Shown here: positions 8,957 to 17,850 of the stretch, one piece after another
Layout: every line of letters begins with the position of its first letter
How positions within the stretch are numbered: position 1 is the stretch's first letter
Assembly: GCF_013387495.1 (NCBI RefSeq)
Contig: NZ_JABZEE010000024.1
Coordinates: forward strand, 124,001 to 188,000
Length of the DNA stretch: 64,000 nt
From: Streptomyces sp. PKU-EA00015
GTDB lineage: Bacteria; Actinomycetota; Actinomycetes; Streptomycetales; Streptomycetaceae
Direction: 5' to 3'
The notes under the pieces: model-generated
What the model saw: only the letters and a program-made list of their open reading frames with translations
What the model was told of the DNA's origin: nothing
Databases searched by the model: none
Made by a program: the position numbers and the translations under genes

Positions 8957-10189
8957 TCAGGAGTCGGGACCGGCCGGTCGGCGCCGCCCCAGCGCCACGG
9001 CAACGACGAGGTACGGCACGGCCAGCAGCGCGAAGACCACGCCGTGCGACGCGCGCGGCGACAGCGCCGCGTAGGCACCGTAGGCGGCCAGGGACGCCAG
9101 GCTCGTGCCCAGGCCGGTCAGCGAGGTGACCGTCGCGCGGCTCGGGCCGGTGATCGCCGCCTGGAGTCGTACGTCGGCCAGCACGTCCGCCAGTTGGAAG
9201 ACGAGGAACGCGGCGCCGACCCACACGAAACCGGAGGGCCTGCCCGACAGGGCGCCCGCCGCGAGCGCGCACGCCGCGGCGGCGACCAGCGTGCCGAGCG
9301 CACGTGGGGAGAGCCGTTCGCCTGCCGTCACCAGCAGCGAGCCGAGCGTCACGCCGACCCACACCACCAGCACGAGCAGCGGAACGGTCTCGGTCGCCAC
9401 CCCCGTGGAGGCGGCGAGCAGGGGCAGGTACTCGTCGAGCGCTCCCCACAGCGAAGTGATCACGACGGCGAGCAGCATCGCGTGCCGGACGGGCCGGCTG
9501 CCGCGCACCTCGGACAGGCCGGCTCGCAGCGTCGCCAGGTAGCCGGGCCCCTGCGTGCCCTCGGGGCGAGTGCGGTCCCGGTGCTCGGGCAGCGTCGCGC
9601 CGACCGCCGCGCACAGCACGCAGGCGCCGATGCTCACGCCCCACACCAGGGTGTGCCCGCCGACGGCGAGGGCGGGGGCGGCGGCCGCGGTGGCACCGGC
9701 CGCCGCGGCCATGCTCACGGCGGCCGCCCTGCCCATGAGCCGGCCGTACCGGTCGGCGGCGCCGAGCCGTTCGAGCTCGTCGTGGACCAGGGCCTCCATC
9801 GAGCCCGAGCGCAGGGACCCGCCGACGGCCCAGAGCGTGAAGCCGGCGGCGTACGCGGCGTACGACGGTGTGACGGCCCACAGGGCGAAGCCGGCGGCGG
9901 ACAGCAGCGGACCGGCGACCATCATGGCCCGGCGCGAGACGGCGTCGGCCCAGACGCCCGAGGGGACCTCCACCAGCAGGCCGACGACGCACCAGACGGC
10001 GAACAGGGACGAGATCTCGGCGGTGGTCAGGCCGTTCCGGGCGAACAGCAGCGCGTACAGCGGGTAGAGCAGGACGAAGTCCTCGAGGCCCGCGTAGGCG
10101 TAGAGCCTGCGTGCGAGGGCGCGGACGCGGGGGTCGGGGGAGCCGGAGGAGACCGGCCGGCCGGACGGGCGCGGCGAAGCGGTGAGCAT
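8957..10189 (-). CDS. MFS transporter
   Basis: 410 residues, about 12 hydrophobic segments, with the MFS loop 2-3 signature seen as VPSGVWADAVSRRAMM. It starts MLTASPRPSGRPVSSG, a basic cytoplasmic tail. Substrate unknown; the DHA-like topology suggests drug or metabolite efflux. It is 43 nt upstream of the kinase gene on the same strand and may share its transcript. Confidence 0.85.
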   Translation of the reverse strand: MLTASPRPSGRPVSSGSPDPRVRALARRLYAYAGLEDFVLLYPLYALLFARNGLTTAEISSLFAVWCVVGLLVEVPSGVWADAVSRRAMMVAGPLLSAAGFALWAVTPSYAAYAAGFTLWAVGGSLRSGSMEALVHDELERLGAADRYGRLMGRAAAVSMAAAAGATAAAAPALAVGGHTLVWGVSIGACVLCAAVGATLPEHRDRTRPEGTQGPGYLATLRAGLSEVRGSRPVRHAMLLAVVITSLWGALDEYLPLLAASTGVATETVPLLVLVVWVGVTLGSLLVTAGERLSPRALGTLVAAAACALAAGALSGRPSGFVWVGAAFLVFQLADVLADVRLQAAITGPSRATVTSLTGLGTSLASLAAYGAYAALSPRASHGVVFALLAVPYLVVAVALGRRRPAGPDS

Positions 10190-10450
10190 GGTGTGTGGTC
10201 CTTCTGCGGAACGGACGGGGACGCCGGGTGCTCACCCGCGCGGCGGCCCGCGACAGCCCGTTCCGGGACCTGCTGCCGTGGATCAATGTCGTCGTCGGCT
10301 CATACGGTCGAGGGTACGCCGATGCGGGTCCGGCGGCTCTCCGTTTTCGCGTCCCCGCGGCATCTGCCGTGATGCGGCCGGGAGTTGACTCTCCCCCGGG
10401 ATCCAGCAAGATCGTCACTCGGCATCACTCACCGCAGGGAGGAATCCGGC

Positions 10451-11428
10451 GTGACCTTCGGGGGACAGAATCCGTACGGCCCGACGTGGCAGCCGAACGG
10501 GGGCCCGCCGCCGTACGTGCCGCCTCCCTCGCCGTACGGACCGCCGCCGTACCGCCCGCCCGCCACCACGCTGTGGCAGCGGTTCCGCGAGGACGAGTGG
10601 CCGCCGCTGCGGGAGGTGATGAGCCGTCTGCCGGTTCCCGGCTGTGCGTGGGTCGCGATCCTCTTCTGCGTCTGGCCGGCGCTCTTCGTGGTGATCTGTT
10701 ACCCGGTCGCCCGCTCGGCGCGGCGGACGGCCCGCTCGGTCTTCCCCGTGCACAGCCACCGCCGTATCCAGGACCCGGACGTTGTGCGGGTGCAGAAGAT
10801 CCGCGCCTGGATCGCGCTCGCCGCGTCCTTCGCCATCCTGGCCGCGTACGGCACCGAGGCGGACTGGTCGCAGGCGCAGGACCAGGTGCTCTTCCGGCTC
10901 GCGGTCACGCCCTGGCTGCTGCTGCTCACCGCCCCCGTCGTGATCGCCGTCCTGTTCCGCCTCGCGCCCGCCCACGCGCGGGCGGCGATGCGTGCGCGGG
11001 TGCGCCCCGCCGTCCGCCTGGCGCTGCGGTACTTCGGCGCCTTCACGGCGGTGCCGATCCTGTTCGCCGGGGTCATGTTCCTCAGCCGGGCCCTGCCCGA
11101 CGGCGTGCTCAGCACGCTGCTCACCTTCGCGCTGCTCCTGCCCGTCCTGTGGGTGCTGTTCTTCGTCGCCTTCGCCTCGTCGACGGTCGTCCGGGGGGCG
11201 TTCGACACCGCCGAGATCCATGCCGCGCTCCCCGCCCTGCTGACGGGCGTGCTGGTGTGGGAGCTCGCGGCGATCAACCTGGTGACGGCCGGCATGCCGC
11301 CCGGCCCGCCGCTCGTCCAGATCTGTGCCGTGATCGGCGGCCCGGCATCGGTGTCGGCGGTGGCGTGGTGGGAGATCGGCCGCCTGCGCACCCGGTACGG
11401 AGTGACGCTGCGGGGGCAGGGTGCGTGA
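10451..11428 (+). CDS. Polytopic membrane protein with proline-rich N-terminus
   Basis: 325 residues. Start at GTG 10451 (VTFGGQNPYGP), chosen because AGGGAGGAA lies 6 nt upstream; the longer frame from 10385 has no ribosome site. Residues 1-45 are Pro/Tyr/Gly-rich (PPYVPPPSPYGPPPYRPP), then about six hydrophobic segments. No family recognised. The Pro-rich cytoplasmic tail could bind SH3/WW-like partners, but that is conjecture. Confidence 0.75.
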   Translation: MTFGGQNPYGPTWQPNGGPPPYVPPPSPYGPPPYRPPATTLWQRFREDEWPPLREVMSRLPVPGCAWVAILFCVWPALFVVICYPVARSARRTARSVFPVHSHRRIQDPDVVRVQKIRAWIALAASFAILAAYGTEADWSQAQDQVLFRLAVTPWLLLLTAPVVIAVLFRLAPAHARAAMRARVRPAVRLALRYFGAFTAVPILFAGVMFLSRALPDGVLSTLLTFALLLPVLWVLFFVAFASSTVVRGAFDTAEIHAALPALLTGVLVWELAAINLVTAGMPPGPPLVQICAVIGGPASVSAVAWWEIGRLRTRYGVTLRGQGA

Positions 11429-11502
11429 GGCGCGATGATTTTCGAACGGCCCGGCAGTCTCTTCTGCCGTACCCACCACCGTGAGGAACAGGAGCGAGTC
11501 CC

Positions 11503-12099
11503 GTGCGCATAGTGATCAGTGAGTTCATGAGCCTGGACGGCGTCGTGCAGGCGCCCGGCGGTCAGGGTGAGGACACCGACGGCGGCTTCGCGCACGGGGG
11601 TTGGACGCATCCGTTCTTCGACCCGGAGGTGGTGGGCGGCACCTTCGACGACGCGCTGTCCCAGGCCGAGGCGCTGCTGTTCGGGCGTCGCACGTGGCGG
11701 GCGATGGCCGCGGCGTGGCCCGACCGCGCCGGTGACCCGTTCGCCGACCGGATGAACTCCCTCCCGAAGTACGTCGTCTCGCGCACGCTCGGCGACGACG
11801 AGCTGACATGGGACAACACCACGCGCATCCCCGGCGACGAGGCCGTGGCGCAGATCCGCAAGCTGCGCGAGGCCGACGGCGGCGACCTGCTGGTCATGGG
11901 GAGCTCCGCACTGGCGCGCACCCTCCTGGGCGAGGGCCTGGTCGACGAGCTCCGGCTCATGATCATGCCGGTGCTCCTCGGCGGCGGGAAGAGGATCTTC
12001 CCCGACGACGGTGCGCTGCGGACGCTGGAGCTGGTCTCCACGGTCACCAGCGGTACGGGCGTGAACGTGTGCACCTACCGGCCGGTGGCCGAGGCGTAG
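11503..12099 (+). CDS. RibD C-terminal-domain / dihydrofolate-reductase-like protein
   Basis: 198 residues with MRIVISEFMSLDGVVQAPGG at the start (family pattern SLDG), LLFGRRTW, YVVSRTL, DLLVMGSSALARTLL and MPVLLGGGKRIF. These match the stand-alone RibD_C reductase family, NAD(P)H-dependent oxidoreductases of mostly unknown substrate. It is not FolA or a complete RibD, because the deaminase domain is absent. GTG start at 11503. Monocistronic, convergent with the serine hydrolase gene. Confidence 0.88.
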   Translation: MRIVISEFMSLDGVVQAPGGQGEDTDGGFAHGGWTHPFFDPEVVGGTFDDALSQAEALLFGRRTWRAMAAAWPDRAGDPFADRMNSLPKYVVSRTLGDDELTWDNTTRIPGDEAVAQIRKLREADGGDLLVMGSSALARTLLGEGLVDELRLMIMPVLLGGGKRIFPDDGALRTLELVSTVTSGTGVNVCTYRPVAEA

Positions 12100-12136
12100 T
12101 CCGGGCGGGCCCGGTCGAGGGCGAAGGGGCCCGGCT

Positions 12137-13762
12137 TCACTCGCGGGTGAAGGTGCCCAGGCCGTTCGTGTCGAGGCTTTCCACCCTCACCCGCGAGGCC
12201 TGTCCGTCGTCGCCGACGGTGAACGTGACGCCCGTGCGGCCGACCGCGTTCTCGCCCACCGTCTCGAAGCTGAACGTGTCACCGCTGTAGTGGGTGAGCG
12301 CGAACCGCAGGGGCCTGGGCCCCAGATGCAGTGACAGCGCGCCGTCGTCGGCGGTGACCGTCAGCGGACCGTAGTAGTCGTTGCGGTACGTCCCGGTGTA
12401 CGCGTCGTCGGCCCTCGCGTCGGCGGCGCCCGACGGCGGCTTCGTGTAGTCGGTGGGGGAGCGGCCGGCGTTCTCCTCCTGCTCGTAGATCCGGGCGACC
12501 AGGGGGAGCCAGTCCTGCGTCGGCCTGCCCTGCTGTGCCGTGTCGAAGAAGTTCAGGGCGACGGAGTCGGCGAGACCCACCGGCTTGCCGTTGGTGAGCA
12601 CGACGATGCCGAGCTGCTCGGCCGGCACCATCGTCACGTTGGTGTTCGCGCCGAGCTCGAACGCGCCGGAGTGGCTCAGGCGCAGGCGGCCCTGGTCGTT
12701 GTAACTGACGTTCCAGCCGAGGCCGTAGAAGCCGGCCCGGTCCGTGGGGGGCGCGGGCGGCTGGGAGACGATCTCGGGAAGGTGGGTGCGCTGCAACTGC
12801 TCGGCGGGGACGATCTGCTCGCCCGCGAGCTTGCCGTTCGCGAGTTGCAGGCGGAGCCACCGCGTCATGTCACGGGCCGTGGAACTGACTCCGCCGGCCG
12901 GGGACTGGGCGTCGGGGTCGCGGACGAACTTCGCCTCCCAGTCGCCCTGCGCGTTCTGCACGTGGGTGACCGCCTTGTTCGCGGCCTTCTCGTAGTCGGC
13001 GAACGATGAGCTGGTCGCCGTCATGCGGGCTGGCCGGTACAGCGAGTCCTCGGCCAGCTTCTCCCACGTCGTGTCCTTCGCGTCGGCGACCGCCTCGGCC
13101 GCCGCGGTGAAACCGTAATTGGTGTACGCGTAGCTCGCACGGAACGGCGACAGGGGCTCGAGCCGCAGGTGGCCGAGAATGTACTGCTGGTCGTAGCCGA
13201 GGTCTTCGAGCAGGTCACCCGCGTGGTCGGGCAGCCCGCTGCGGTGGGACATCAGATCGGCGACCGTCACGTGCCGCGTCGTCCACGGGTCCTTGAGCGC
13301 GAAGTCGGGCAGATGCCGGGTCACGGGGGTGCCCCAGCCAATGGCCTTGTCGCCCACCGCGTCGGCGACGACGGTCGAGGCGATCGGCTTCGACAGGCTG
13401 GCGAGCTGGAACACCGTGTCCGGGGACACGGCGCCCGCCTTGCCGACCTCACGCTCGCCGAAGCCCTTCAGGTACACGACCTCGTCCTTGTGGACGACGG
13501 CCACGGCGACGCCCGGCACGCCGGTCTTCTCCATGCCCGCCCGGATCTGCCCGTCGAGCTCGGCGACGGCGTCGGCCACCTGCTTGTCCGTGAGCATCGG
13601 GGCGACGGCCCGATGGGCGGCAGGGGAGCGGGGCGGCGGGCCGGCCGTGGCCGTCGTCGTCGCGTACGTCGCCGCGAGGACAGAGGCCAGACCTGCCGCG
13701 GCGTACACGCGTGGCCTGCCCCTGCGGTGCCTTCCGTACCGTCGGACACCCATGCGTTCCAT
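12137..13762 (-). CDS. Secreted serine hydrolase, beta-lactamase / DD-peptidase (class C-like) family
   Basis: 541 residues. An Arg-rich N-terminus followed by a hydrophobic stretch (about 19-40) looks like a signal peptide. Catalytic motifs are visible: SxxK as SLSK (122-125), YxN as YTN (213-215) and a third-box HSG in LSHSGAFELG. The last ~100 residues form a beta-rich domain of the kind (DUF3471) found after such esterase-type enzymes. The family includes D-aminopeptidases and esterases, and a true beta-lactamase function is not implied. The ATG directly abuts the upstream MFS stop, so the two are probably coupled. Confidence 0.88.
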   Translation of the reverse strand: MERMGVRRYGRHRRGRPRVYAAAGLASVLAATYATTTATAGPPPRSPAAHRAVAPMLTDKQVADAVAELDGQIRAGMEKTGVPGVAVAVVHKDEVVYLKGFGEREVGKAGAVSPDTVFQLASLSKPIASTVVADAVGDKAIGWGTPVTRHLPDFALKDPWTTRHVTVADLMSHRSGLPDHAGDLLEDLGYDQQYILGHLRLEPLSPFRASYAYTNYGFTAAAEAVADAKDTTWEKLAEDSLYRPARMTATSSSFADYEKAANKAVTHVQNAQGDWEAKFVRDPDAQSPAGGVSSTARDMTRWLRLQLANGKLAGEQIVPAEQLQRTHLPEIVSQPPAPPTDRAGFYGLGWNVSYNDQGRLRLSHSGAFELGANTNVTMVPAEQLGIVVLTNGKPVGLADSVALNFFDTAQQGRPTQDWLPLVARIYEQEENAGRSPTDYTKPPSGAADARADDAYTGTYRNDYYGPLTVTADDGALSLHLGPRPLRFALTHYSGDTFSFETVGENAVGRTGVTFTVGDDGQASRVRVESLDTNGLGTFTRE

Positions 13763-15118
13763 TCAACGCCCGGCGGTTGCCTCTGTCGCGCGGGGCGGTT
13801 CCGGGTGCGCTGTGAGGGGAGGGCGCGGAGCCGAGCGGCGGGCCCACAGCAGCGCGCCCGCGCAGAGGACCGCGCCGCCCAGGAGCCACGCGGGCGGGCC
13901 GGCCGGCAGGGCGCCCGCGACCACACCCGCCAGCGCGCCGACCGACTGGAGCGCGAGGGACCGCACGGACAGGGCCGTGGCGCGGACGTCGCTGTCGACG
14001 CGGTGGTGCAGCAGGTCGTTCTCGTTGGGTCCGGCCGAGCCGAGGCCCAGGTAGATCAGGCCGTACCCCAGGGCGGCGAGAGCGAGGGCCACCGGTCCGT
14101 GCGACGCGGCGGTCACACCGAGCAGGATCAGACCGGCGGAGCTCAGCCCGATGCTCGCGAGCACCGCGTGTTCGCCGCTGCCCGTCACCCGGGCCGCAAG
14201 GGGCGCGAAGTGGCTGCCGATCGCGGTGCAGACGAACCCCGCGCAGGCCAGGGCTGCGAACAGCACGGCACCGGACTCGGGCGCGCCCGTCAGGCCGGCG
14301 GCGCGGCCCGGGGTGAGCAGTTCGACGGTGGCCAGACCGGCACCGGCCGCGCCCGCCGTCATCAGGAGACGCCGGACCAGGGCGTCCCCCGCCCCCAGAC
14401 GCAGTCCGCCGAGCACGGTGGCGGGGACGCCGCGGAGCACGGCGCGCAGCGTGGTGCGGGGCCGGGGCGGCTCGGGGAGGGCGAGCAGCACGTACGCGAC
14501 GTAGCCGGCGCCGAGGGCCGCGCCGAGCAGGGCCGGGGCGGAGAGCGGCAGCAGCAGGCCGCCGGTGGCCGCGCCGAGGTCGGGGCCGAGGCGGAGGAGG
14601 AGCGGCAGCCCGCCGCCGACGAGGGTGCCGGCGGCCAGCGCGGCGGCGGAGGCGGTGCCCGCGCGGGCGAGCCCGGTGCGCAGTTCGGCGCCCGGACCGG
14701 AGTGGGCCTGGACCGTGTCGACGTACCACGCCTCGGCGGGGCCGCTGGACAGGGCGCGGCCCGAGCCCATCAGGAGCATGGCGACGGCGAGCATCCAGAC
14801 GGTGGTGCCGAGCGCGAGCACGGTGAGGGCGGCGGCGTTGAGCAGCCCGGCGGCGGCGAGAACGGGCCGGCGGCCGACGACGTCGGCGAGGCCGCCGGTG
14901 GGCAGCTCCATGACGGAGACGGTGACCGAGTGGACGGCGAAGAGCGCGGCGACGACGGCGAGGCTCATGCCGCGTTCGGTCATCAGCAGGACCTGGGAGG
15001 GGATGTAGAGGCCGACCGGGAGCCAGAAGAGCCCGGTGGCGGCGACGAAGCGACGGCGTGCGGAACGGGGGTCGAGAGGGGCGCCAATGTACACTCGGAG
15101 GCGTCGTTTGGTGTTCAT
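13763..15118 (-). CDS. MFS transporter
   Basis: About 451 residues from the ATG at 15118 (MNTKRRLRVYIGAPL). There are about 12 membrane segments and the motif GGLADVVGRRPVL (MFS motif A). It resembles drug-efflux type carriers; substrate unknown. No clear ribosome site precedes 15118, and a GTG at 15094 is an alternative, so the start is uncertain. The 5' end is divergent from vapB with only 22 nt between starts. The stop abuts the serine hydrolase start. Confidence 0.82.
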   Translation of the reverse strand: MNTKRRLRVYIGAPLDPRSARRRFVAATGLFWLPVGLYIPSQVLLMTERGMSLAVVAALFAVHSVTVSVMELPTGGLADVVGRRPVLAAAGLLNAAALTVLALGTTVWMLAVAMLLMGSGRALSSGPAEAWYVDTVQAHSGPGAELRTGLARAGTASAAALAAGTLVGGGLPLLLRLGPDLGAATGGLLLPLSAPALLGAALGAGYVAYVLLALPEPPRPRTTLRAVLRGVPATVLGGLRLGAGDALVRRLLMTAGAAGAGLATVELLTPGRAAGLTGAPESGAVLFAALACAGFVCTAIGSHFAPLAARVTGSGEHAVLASIGLSSAGLILLGVTAASHGPVALALAALGYGLIYLGLGSAGPNENDLLHHRVDSDVRATALSVRSLALQSVGALAGVVAGALPAGPPAWLLGGAVLCAGALLWARRSAPRPPLTAHPEPPRATEATAGR

Positions 15119-15126
15119 CATGTACA
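15087..15126. promoter_or_regulatory. Candidate VapB operator (repeated ATGTACA)
   Basis: ATGTACA occurs at 15087-15093 and again at 15120-15126, 33 bp apart (about three helical turns), flanking the start of the divergent MFS gene and just upstream of vapB. The core TGTACA is self-complementary. Binding by the VapBC complex is inferred. Confidence 0.4.
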
Positions 15127-15140
15127 GGATGGAGGCGGGG

Positions 15141-15365
15141 ATGTCGTTGACGCACATCGATATCGATGACGAGGCGCTGGAGACGGCCAAACGCTTGGGT
15201 GGGCATCGCACGAAGACGGCGGCGGTGGCGAAGGCGCTCGAGGAGTACAACAAGCGTCTTATGCGCGCCGCTGCCTACGAGAAGTACTTCGAGCTCGCAC
15301 AGGACTGGGACATCGAGGGTGCTGAGGCTGCTCACCGCGCCGACAAGGAGGCGTACGGTCGGTGA
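15141..15365 (+). CDS. vapB: VapB-type antitoxin
   Basis: 74 residues starting MSLTHIDIDDEALETAKRL, a ribbon-helix-helix antitoxin of the type II VapB group with the helix KTAAVAKALEEYNKRL. The C-terminal segment (FELAQDWDIEGAEAAH) should occupy the toxin's active site. ATG 15141 chosen for GGAGG six bases upstream; the frame extends upstream to 15036 without a start signal. Overlaps vapC by 4 nt (GTGA). Confidence 0.9.
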   Translation: MSLTHIDIDDEALETAKRLGGHRTKTAAVAKALEEYNKRLMRAAAYEKYFELAQDWDIEGAEAAHRADKEAYGR

Positions 15366-15778
15366 ACGTCTATCTACTCGACTCCACCGCATTGTGGCGA
15401 ATGACGCGTGACAAGGTGCTGCGCGCAGCGTGGCAGTCAACCGTCATGAACGGCGATGTCCGGTCGTGCTACCCGCAGCGGGTCGAGTTTCTGCGGTCTG
15501 CCCGGGACTTGAAGGAGTTCGAGGCGTACAGCGCCATGTTCGCCGAGTTGTACGACGACGTTCCCGTTCCAAAGGGAGCGGCGAAGTGGATCGGGGGCCT
15601 GCAGCTGCGTGCCGCCGAGCGCGGTGCGCACCAGGCGCTGTCAGCTGTCGACCTCCAGATCTGCGCGACGGCCGCCCACCACGGTCTCATCGTGCTGCAC
15701 GACGACAAGGACTTCGTGACCGCGGCCCGTTTCGCCGTCGAGCTTCAGCAGCACAACGTGCACGACGGCCCGCGATGA
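15362..15778 (+). CDS. vapC: VapC-type PIN-domain toxin
   Basis: 138-residue PIN ribonuclease. The acidic metal-binding residues are visible: Asp in YLLDSTALW near the start, Glu in RVEFLRSARD, and Asp residues in SAVDLQICATAAHHG and HDDKDF. VapC toxins cleave tRNA or rRNA when released from VapB. The GTG start overlaps vapB. It appears intact. Confidence 0.92.
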   Translation: MNVYLLDSTALWRMTRDKVLRAAWQSTVMNGDVRSCYPQRVEFLRSARDLKEFEAYSAMFAELYDDVPVPKGAAKWIGGLQLRAAERGAHQALSAVDLQICATAAHHGLIVLHDDKDFVTAARFAVELQQHNVHDGPR

Positions 15779-15859
15779 GGCCCCGCCCGTGAACGGGCGT
15801 CAAGGGGCCGGGTCCTCAGCGGGACCCGGTTGCGGGGCTCTGCCCCGGATCCCCGCTCC

Positions 15860-16804
15860 TCACGCGCCCGGGGACCCGGGCGCGCATGACGTCAGCGCCG
15901 CGCGCAGGTGACCGTTCGAGCGGGTCAGGAGGGCGGACGCCGTGCCCGCGTCGACTCCCCCCAGAATCACCAGGATCGCGTTCTTCACCTCTCCTCCCGT
16001 CGCCTCGAGCGCCGCCTCGATCTCCTCGTCCGCCGCCCCCGTCGCCAGCGACACGATCCGCCGGGACCTCGCCCGCAGCTTGTCGTTCGACGCGCGCACG
16101 TCCACCATCAGGTTTCCGTACGTCTTGCCGAGGCGGATCATCGTGATCGTCGAGATCATGTTGAGGACCAGCTTCTGCGCCGTGCCCGCCTTCAACCGCG
16201 TCGAGCCCGTGAGCAGTTCGGGACCGACCACGATCTCGACGGCGTGGTCCGCCGCCGCGCCCAGCACGCTCGCCGCGTTGCAGGACAGGCCGATCGTCAG
16301 CGCGCCCAGCGACCGCGCGTGCTCCACCGCGCCGATCGCGTACGGTGTGCGGCCCGACGCGGAGATGCCGACCACCGTGTCGTCCTCGGTCACCTTCAGC
16401 GCGTCCAGGTCCGCCGCCGCCAGCTCCTTGCTGTCCTCCGCGCCCTCGACCGCCGTGAACATCGCCGTCGGGCCGCCCGCGATCAGGCCCGTGACCTCCG
16501 ACGGGTCCGTGTTGAACGTGGGCGGGCACTCGCTGGCGTCCAGGACCCCGAGGCGGCCCGCCGTGCCCGCACCCGCGTAGATCAGCCGGCCTCCTCGGGA
16601 CATGCGCTCGGCCGTGGCGTCGATCGCGGCGGCGATGACGGGCAGTTGGGCGGCGACGGTGGCGGGGACGGTCTCGTCCTCGCCGTTCATGATGCGCGCG
16701 ATCTCCAGTGTCGGCAGCCGGTCGATGTCGGCGAGCTCGGGACGGAACGCCTCCGTCGTGAGCGTGGCGAGCTGGGCGCGGAGTTCACCGTAGGTGGGGG
16801 TCAT
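15860..16804 (-). CDS. murQ: N-acetylmuramic acid 6-phosphate etherase
   Basis: 314 residues. It removes the lactyl group from MurNAc-6-phosphate to give GlcNAc-6-phosphate in peptidoglycan recycling (cytoplasm). The SIS fold is seen with GGRLIYAGAGTAGRLGVLDA, the substrate/catalytic segment ASECPPTFNTDP and GISASGRTPYAIGAVEHA, all highly characteristic. The RpiR-type regulator lies 42 nt upstream on the same strand; the two probably form an operon. No MurP transporter or MurK kinase is adjacent, so the phosphorylated substrate must be made elsewhere. Confidence 0.96.
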   Translation of the reverse strand: MTPTYGELRAQLATLTTEAFRPELADIDRLPTLEIARIMNGEDETVPATVAAQLPVIAAAIDATAERMSRGGRLIYAGAGTAGRLGVLDASECPPTFNTDPSEVTGLIAGGPTAMFTAVEGAEDSKELAAADLDALKVTEDDTVVGISASGRTPYAIGAVEHARSLGALTIGLSCNAASVLGAAADHAVEIVVGPELLTGSTRLKAGTAQKLVLNMISTITMIRLGKTYGNLMVDVRASNDKLRARSRRIVSLATGAADEEIEAALEATGGEVKNAILVILGGVDAGTASALLTRSNGHLRAALTSCAPGSPGA

Positions 16805-16846
16805 GAGGAGCGGCTCTGCTTTCTCGGGACGTACGGCGTGTGGGGG

Positions 16847-17794
16847 TCAGCGGGTGCGCGGACTGTGGCGGTGCGCGAGAGCCTCGTACGACGCGGCGAG
16901 GGCAGGCGCCGCCGACTCGTACGTGCGCTGTGCCACACCGATGAACAGGCAGTCGACGACCAGCAGTTGACTGGTGCGGGAGGACATCGCGGCCGGGCGC
17001 AGTTCGCTCTCGCGCGCGGTGGAGGTCGTGAGGATGTGGTCGGCGTACTGCGACACGGGGCCGTCCGGGCGGCCGGTGATCGCGATCGTGGTGGCGCCCC
17101 GGTCGAACGCCACCCGCAGCGGCTCGATCACGTCCCCCGTGGAGCCGGAGTGCGTGATGGCGACGGCGACGTCGCCGGAGCGCAGCTGTACGGCGTTGGT
17201 CACCGCGAGGTGCGGGTCGCTGTGCGCGTGCGCGATCAGGCCGATGCGCAGCAGCTTCTGGGCGAGGTCCATGCCGACGAGGGAGGAGGCGCCGACGCCG
17301 TAGATGTCGATGCGGCGGGCCGTGGCCGCGGCGGCCACGGCCGCGCCGAGCTGCACGGTGTCGAGGCCGGCGGCGGTGTCGGCGAGCGTCTGCTGCTCGT
17401 CGTACGCGAGCTTGGCGACGACGTCCCCGATCGGGTCGTCGACGGCGATGTCGGTGGTGAGGGCGGGCGCGCGGCCCGACTCCTGGTGGGCGGCGAGACC
17501 GGCGAGCGCGAGGCGCAGATCGCGGTAGCCGGGGTAGCCGAGGAGACGGGCGGTGCGGACGACGGTCGCCTCGCTGGTGCCCGTGAGCTCGGCGAGTCCG
17601 GTGACCGTGAGGGCGGCGCAGCCTGCCGGATCATCGGCGACGGCTTCGGCGACCCGCTGCATGGAGCGGGTCATGGACGGCGAGAGCGTGCGCACCTTCG
17701 CCGCGAGGGCGGCGGGAGGGGGGACCTCCCGCGTGCCGGGAGCGGCAGGGAGGGGTGCCTCACCGCTGAAAATTTCCTTCACTGGATTGGTCAC
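16847..17794 (-). CDS. RpiR/MurR-family transcriptional regulator (HTH + SIS)
   Basis: 315 residues. N-terminal HTH_6 (MTRSMQRVAEAVADDPAGC ... TGTSEATVVRTARLLG) and C-terminal SIS domain (IDIYGVGASSLVGMDLAQKL; THSGSTGDVIEPL), which binds a sugar phosphate. Placed upstream of murQ, it most likely senses MurNAc-6-P or GlcNAc-6-P and controls murQ. Start set at GTG 17794 (VTNPVKEIF) because a good promoter ends 6 nt before it, implying a leaderless mRNA; the frame is open further up (to 18187) but overlaps genes on the other strand. Confidence 0.92.
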   Translation of the reverse strand: MTNPVKEIFSGEAPLPAAPGTREVPPPAALAAKVRTLSPSMTRSMQRVAEAVADDPAGCAALTVTGLAELTGTSEATVVRTARLLGYPGYRDLRLALAGLAAHQESGRAPALTTDIAVDDPIGDVVAKLAYDEQQTLADTAAGLDTVQLGAAVAAAATARRIDIYGVGASSLVGMDLAQKLLRIGLIAHAHSDPHLAVTNAVQLRSGDVAVAITHSGSTGDVIEPLRVAFDRGATTIAITGRPDGPVSQYADHILTTSTARESELRPAAMSSRTSQLLVVDCLFIGVAQRTYESAAPALAASYEALAHRHSPRTR

Positions 17795-17798
17795 ATCT

Positions 17799-17830
17799 GA
17801 AAGATATTTTCGTATTTCGGGTGCCGTCAA
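17799..17830 (-). promoter_or_regulatory. rpiR-murQ promoter with palindromic operator candidates
   Basis: On the minus strand: -35 TTGACG (17830-17825), 18-nt spacer, -10 TATCTT (17806-17801), then 6 nt to the GTG start. The palindrome GAAAATATCTTTC (17799-17811) covers the -10, and a second GAAATTTTC palindrome sits inside codons 6-9 (17768-17776). Both fit autoregulation by the SIS regulator. Confidence 0.7.
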
Positions 17831-17850
17831 GACCCGTAGACAATGGGGAC

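Noticed and set aside
12100..12136. Terminator between the RibD-like and serine hydrolase genes
   Set aside because: Only short G/C runs (GGGCCCGG, GGGGCCCG); no stable stem could be drawn.
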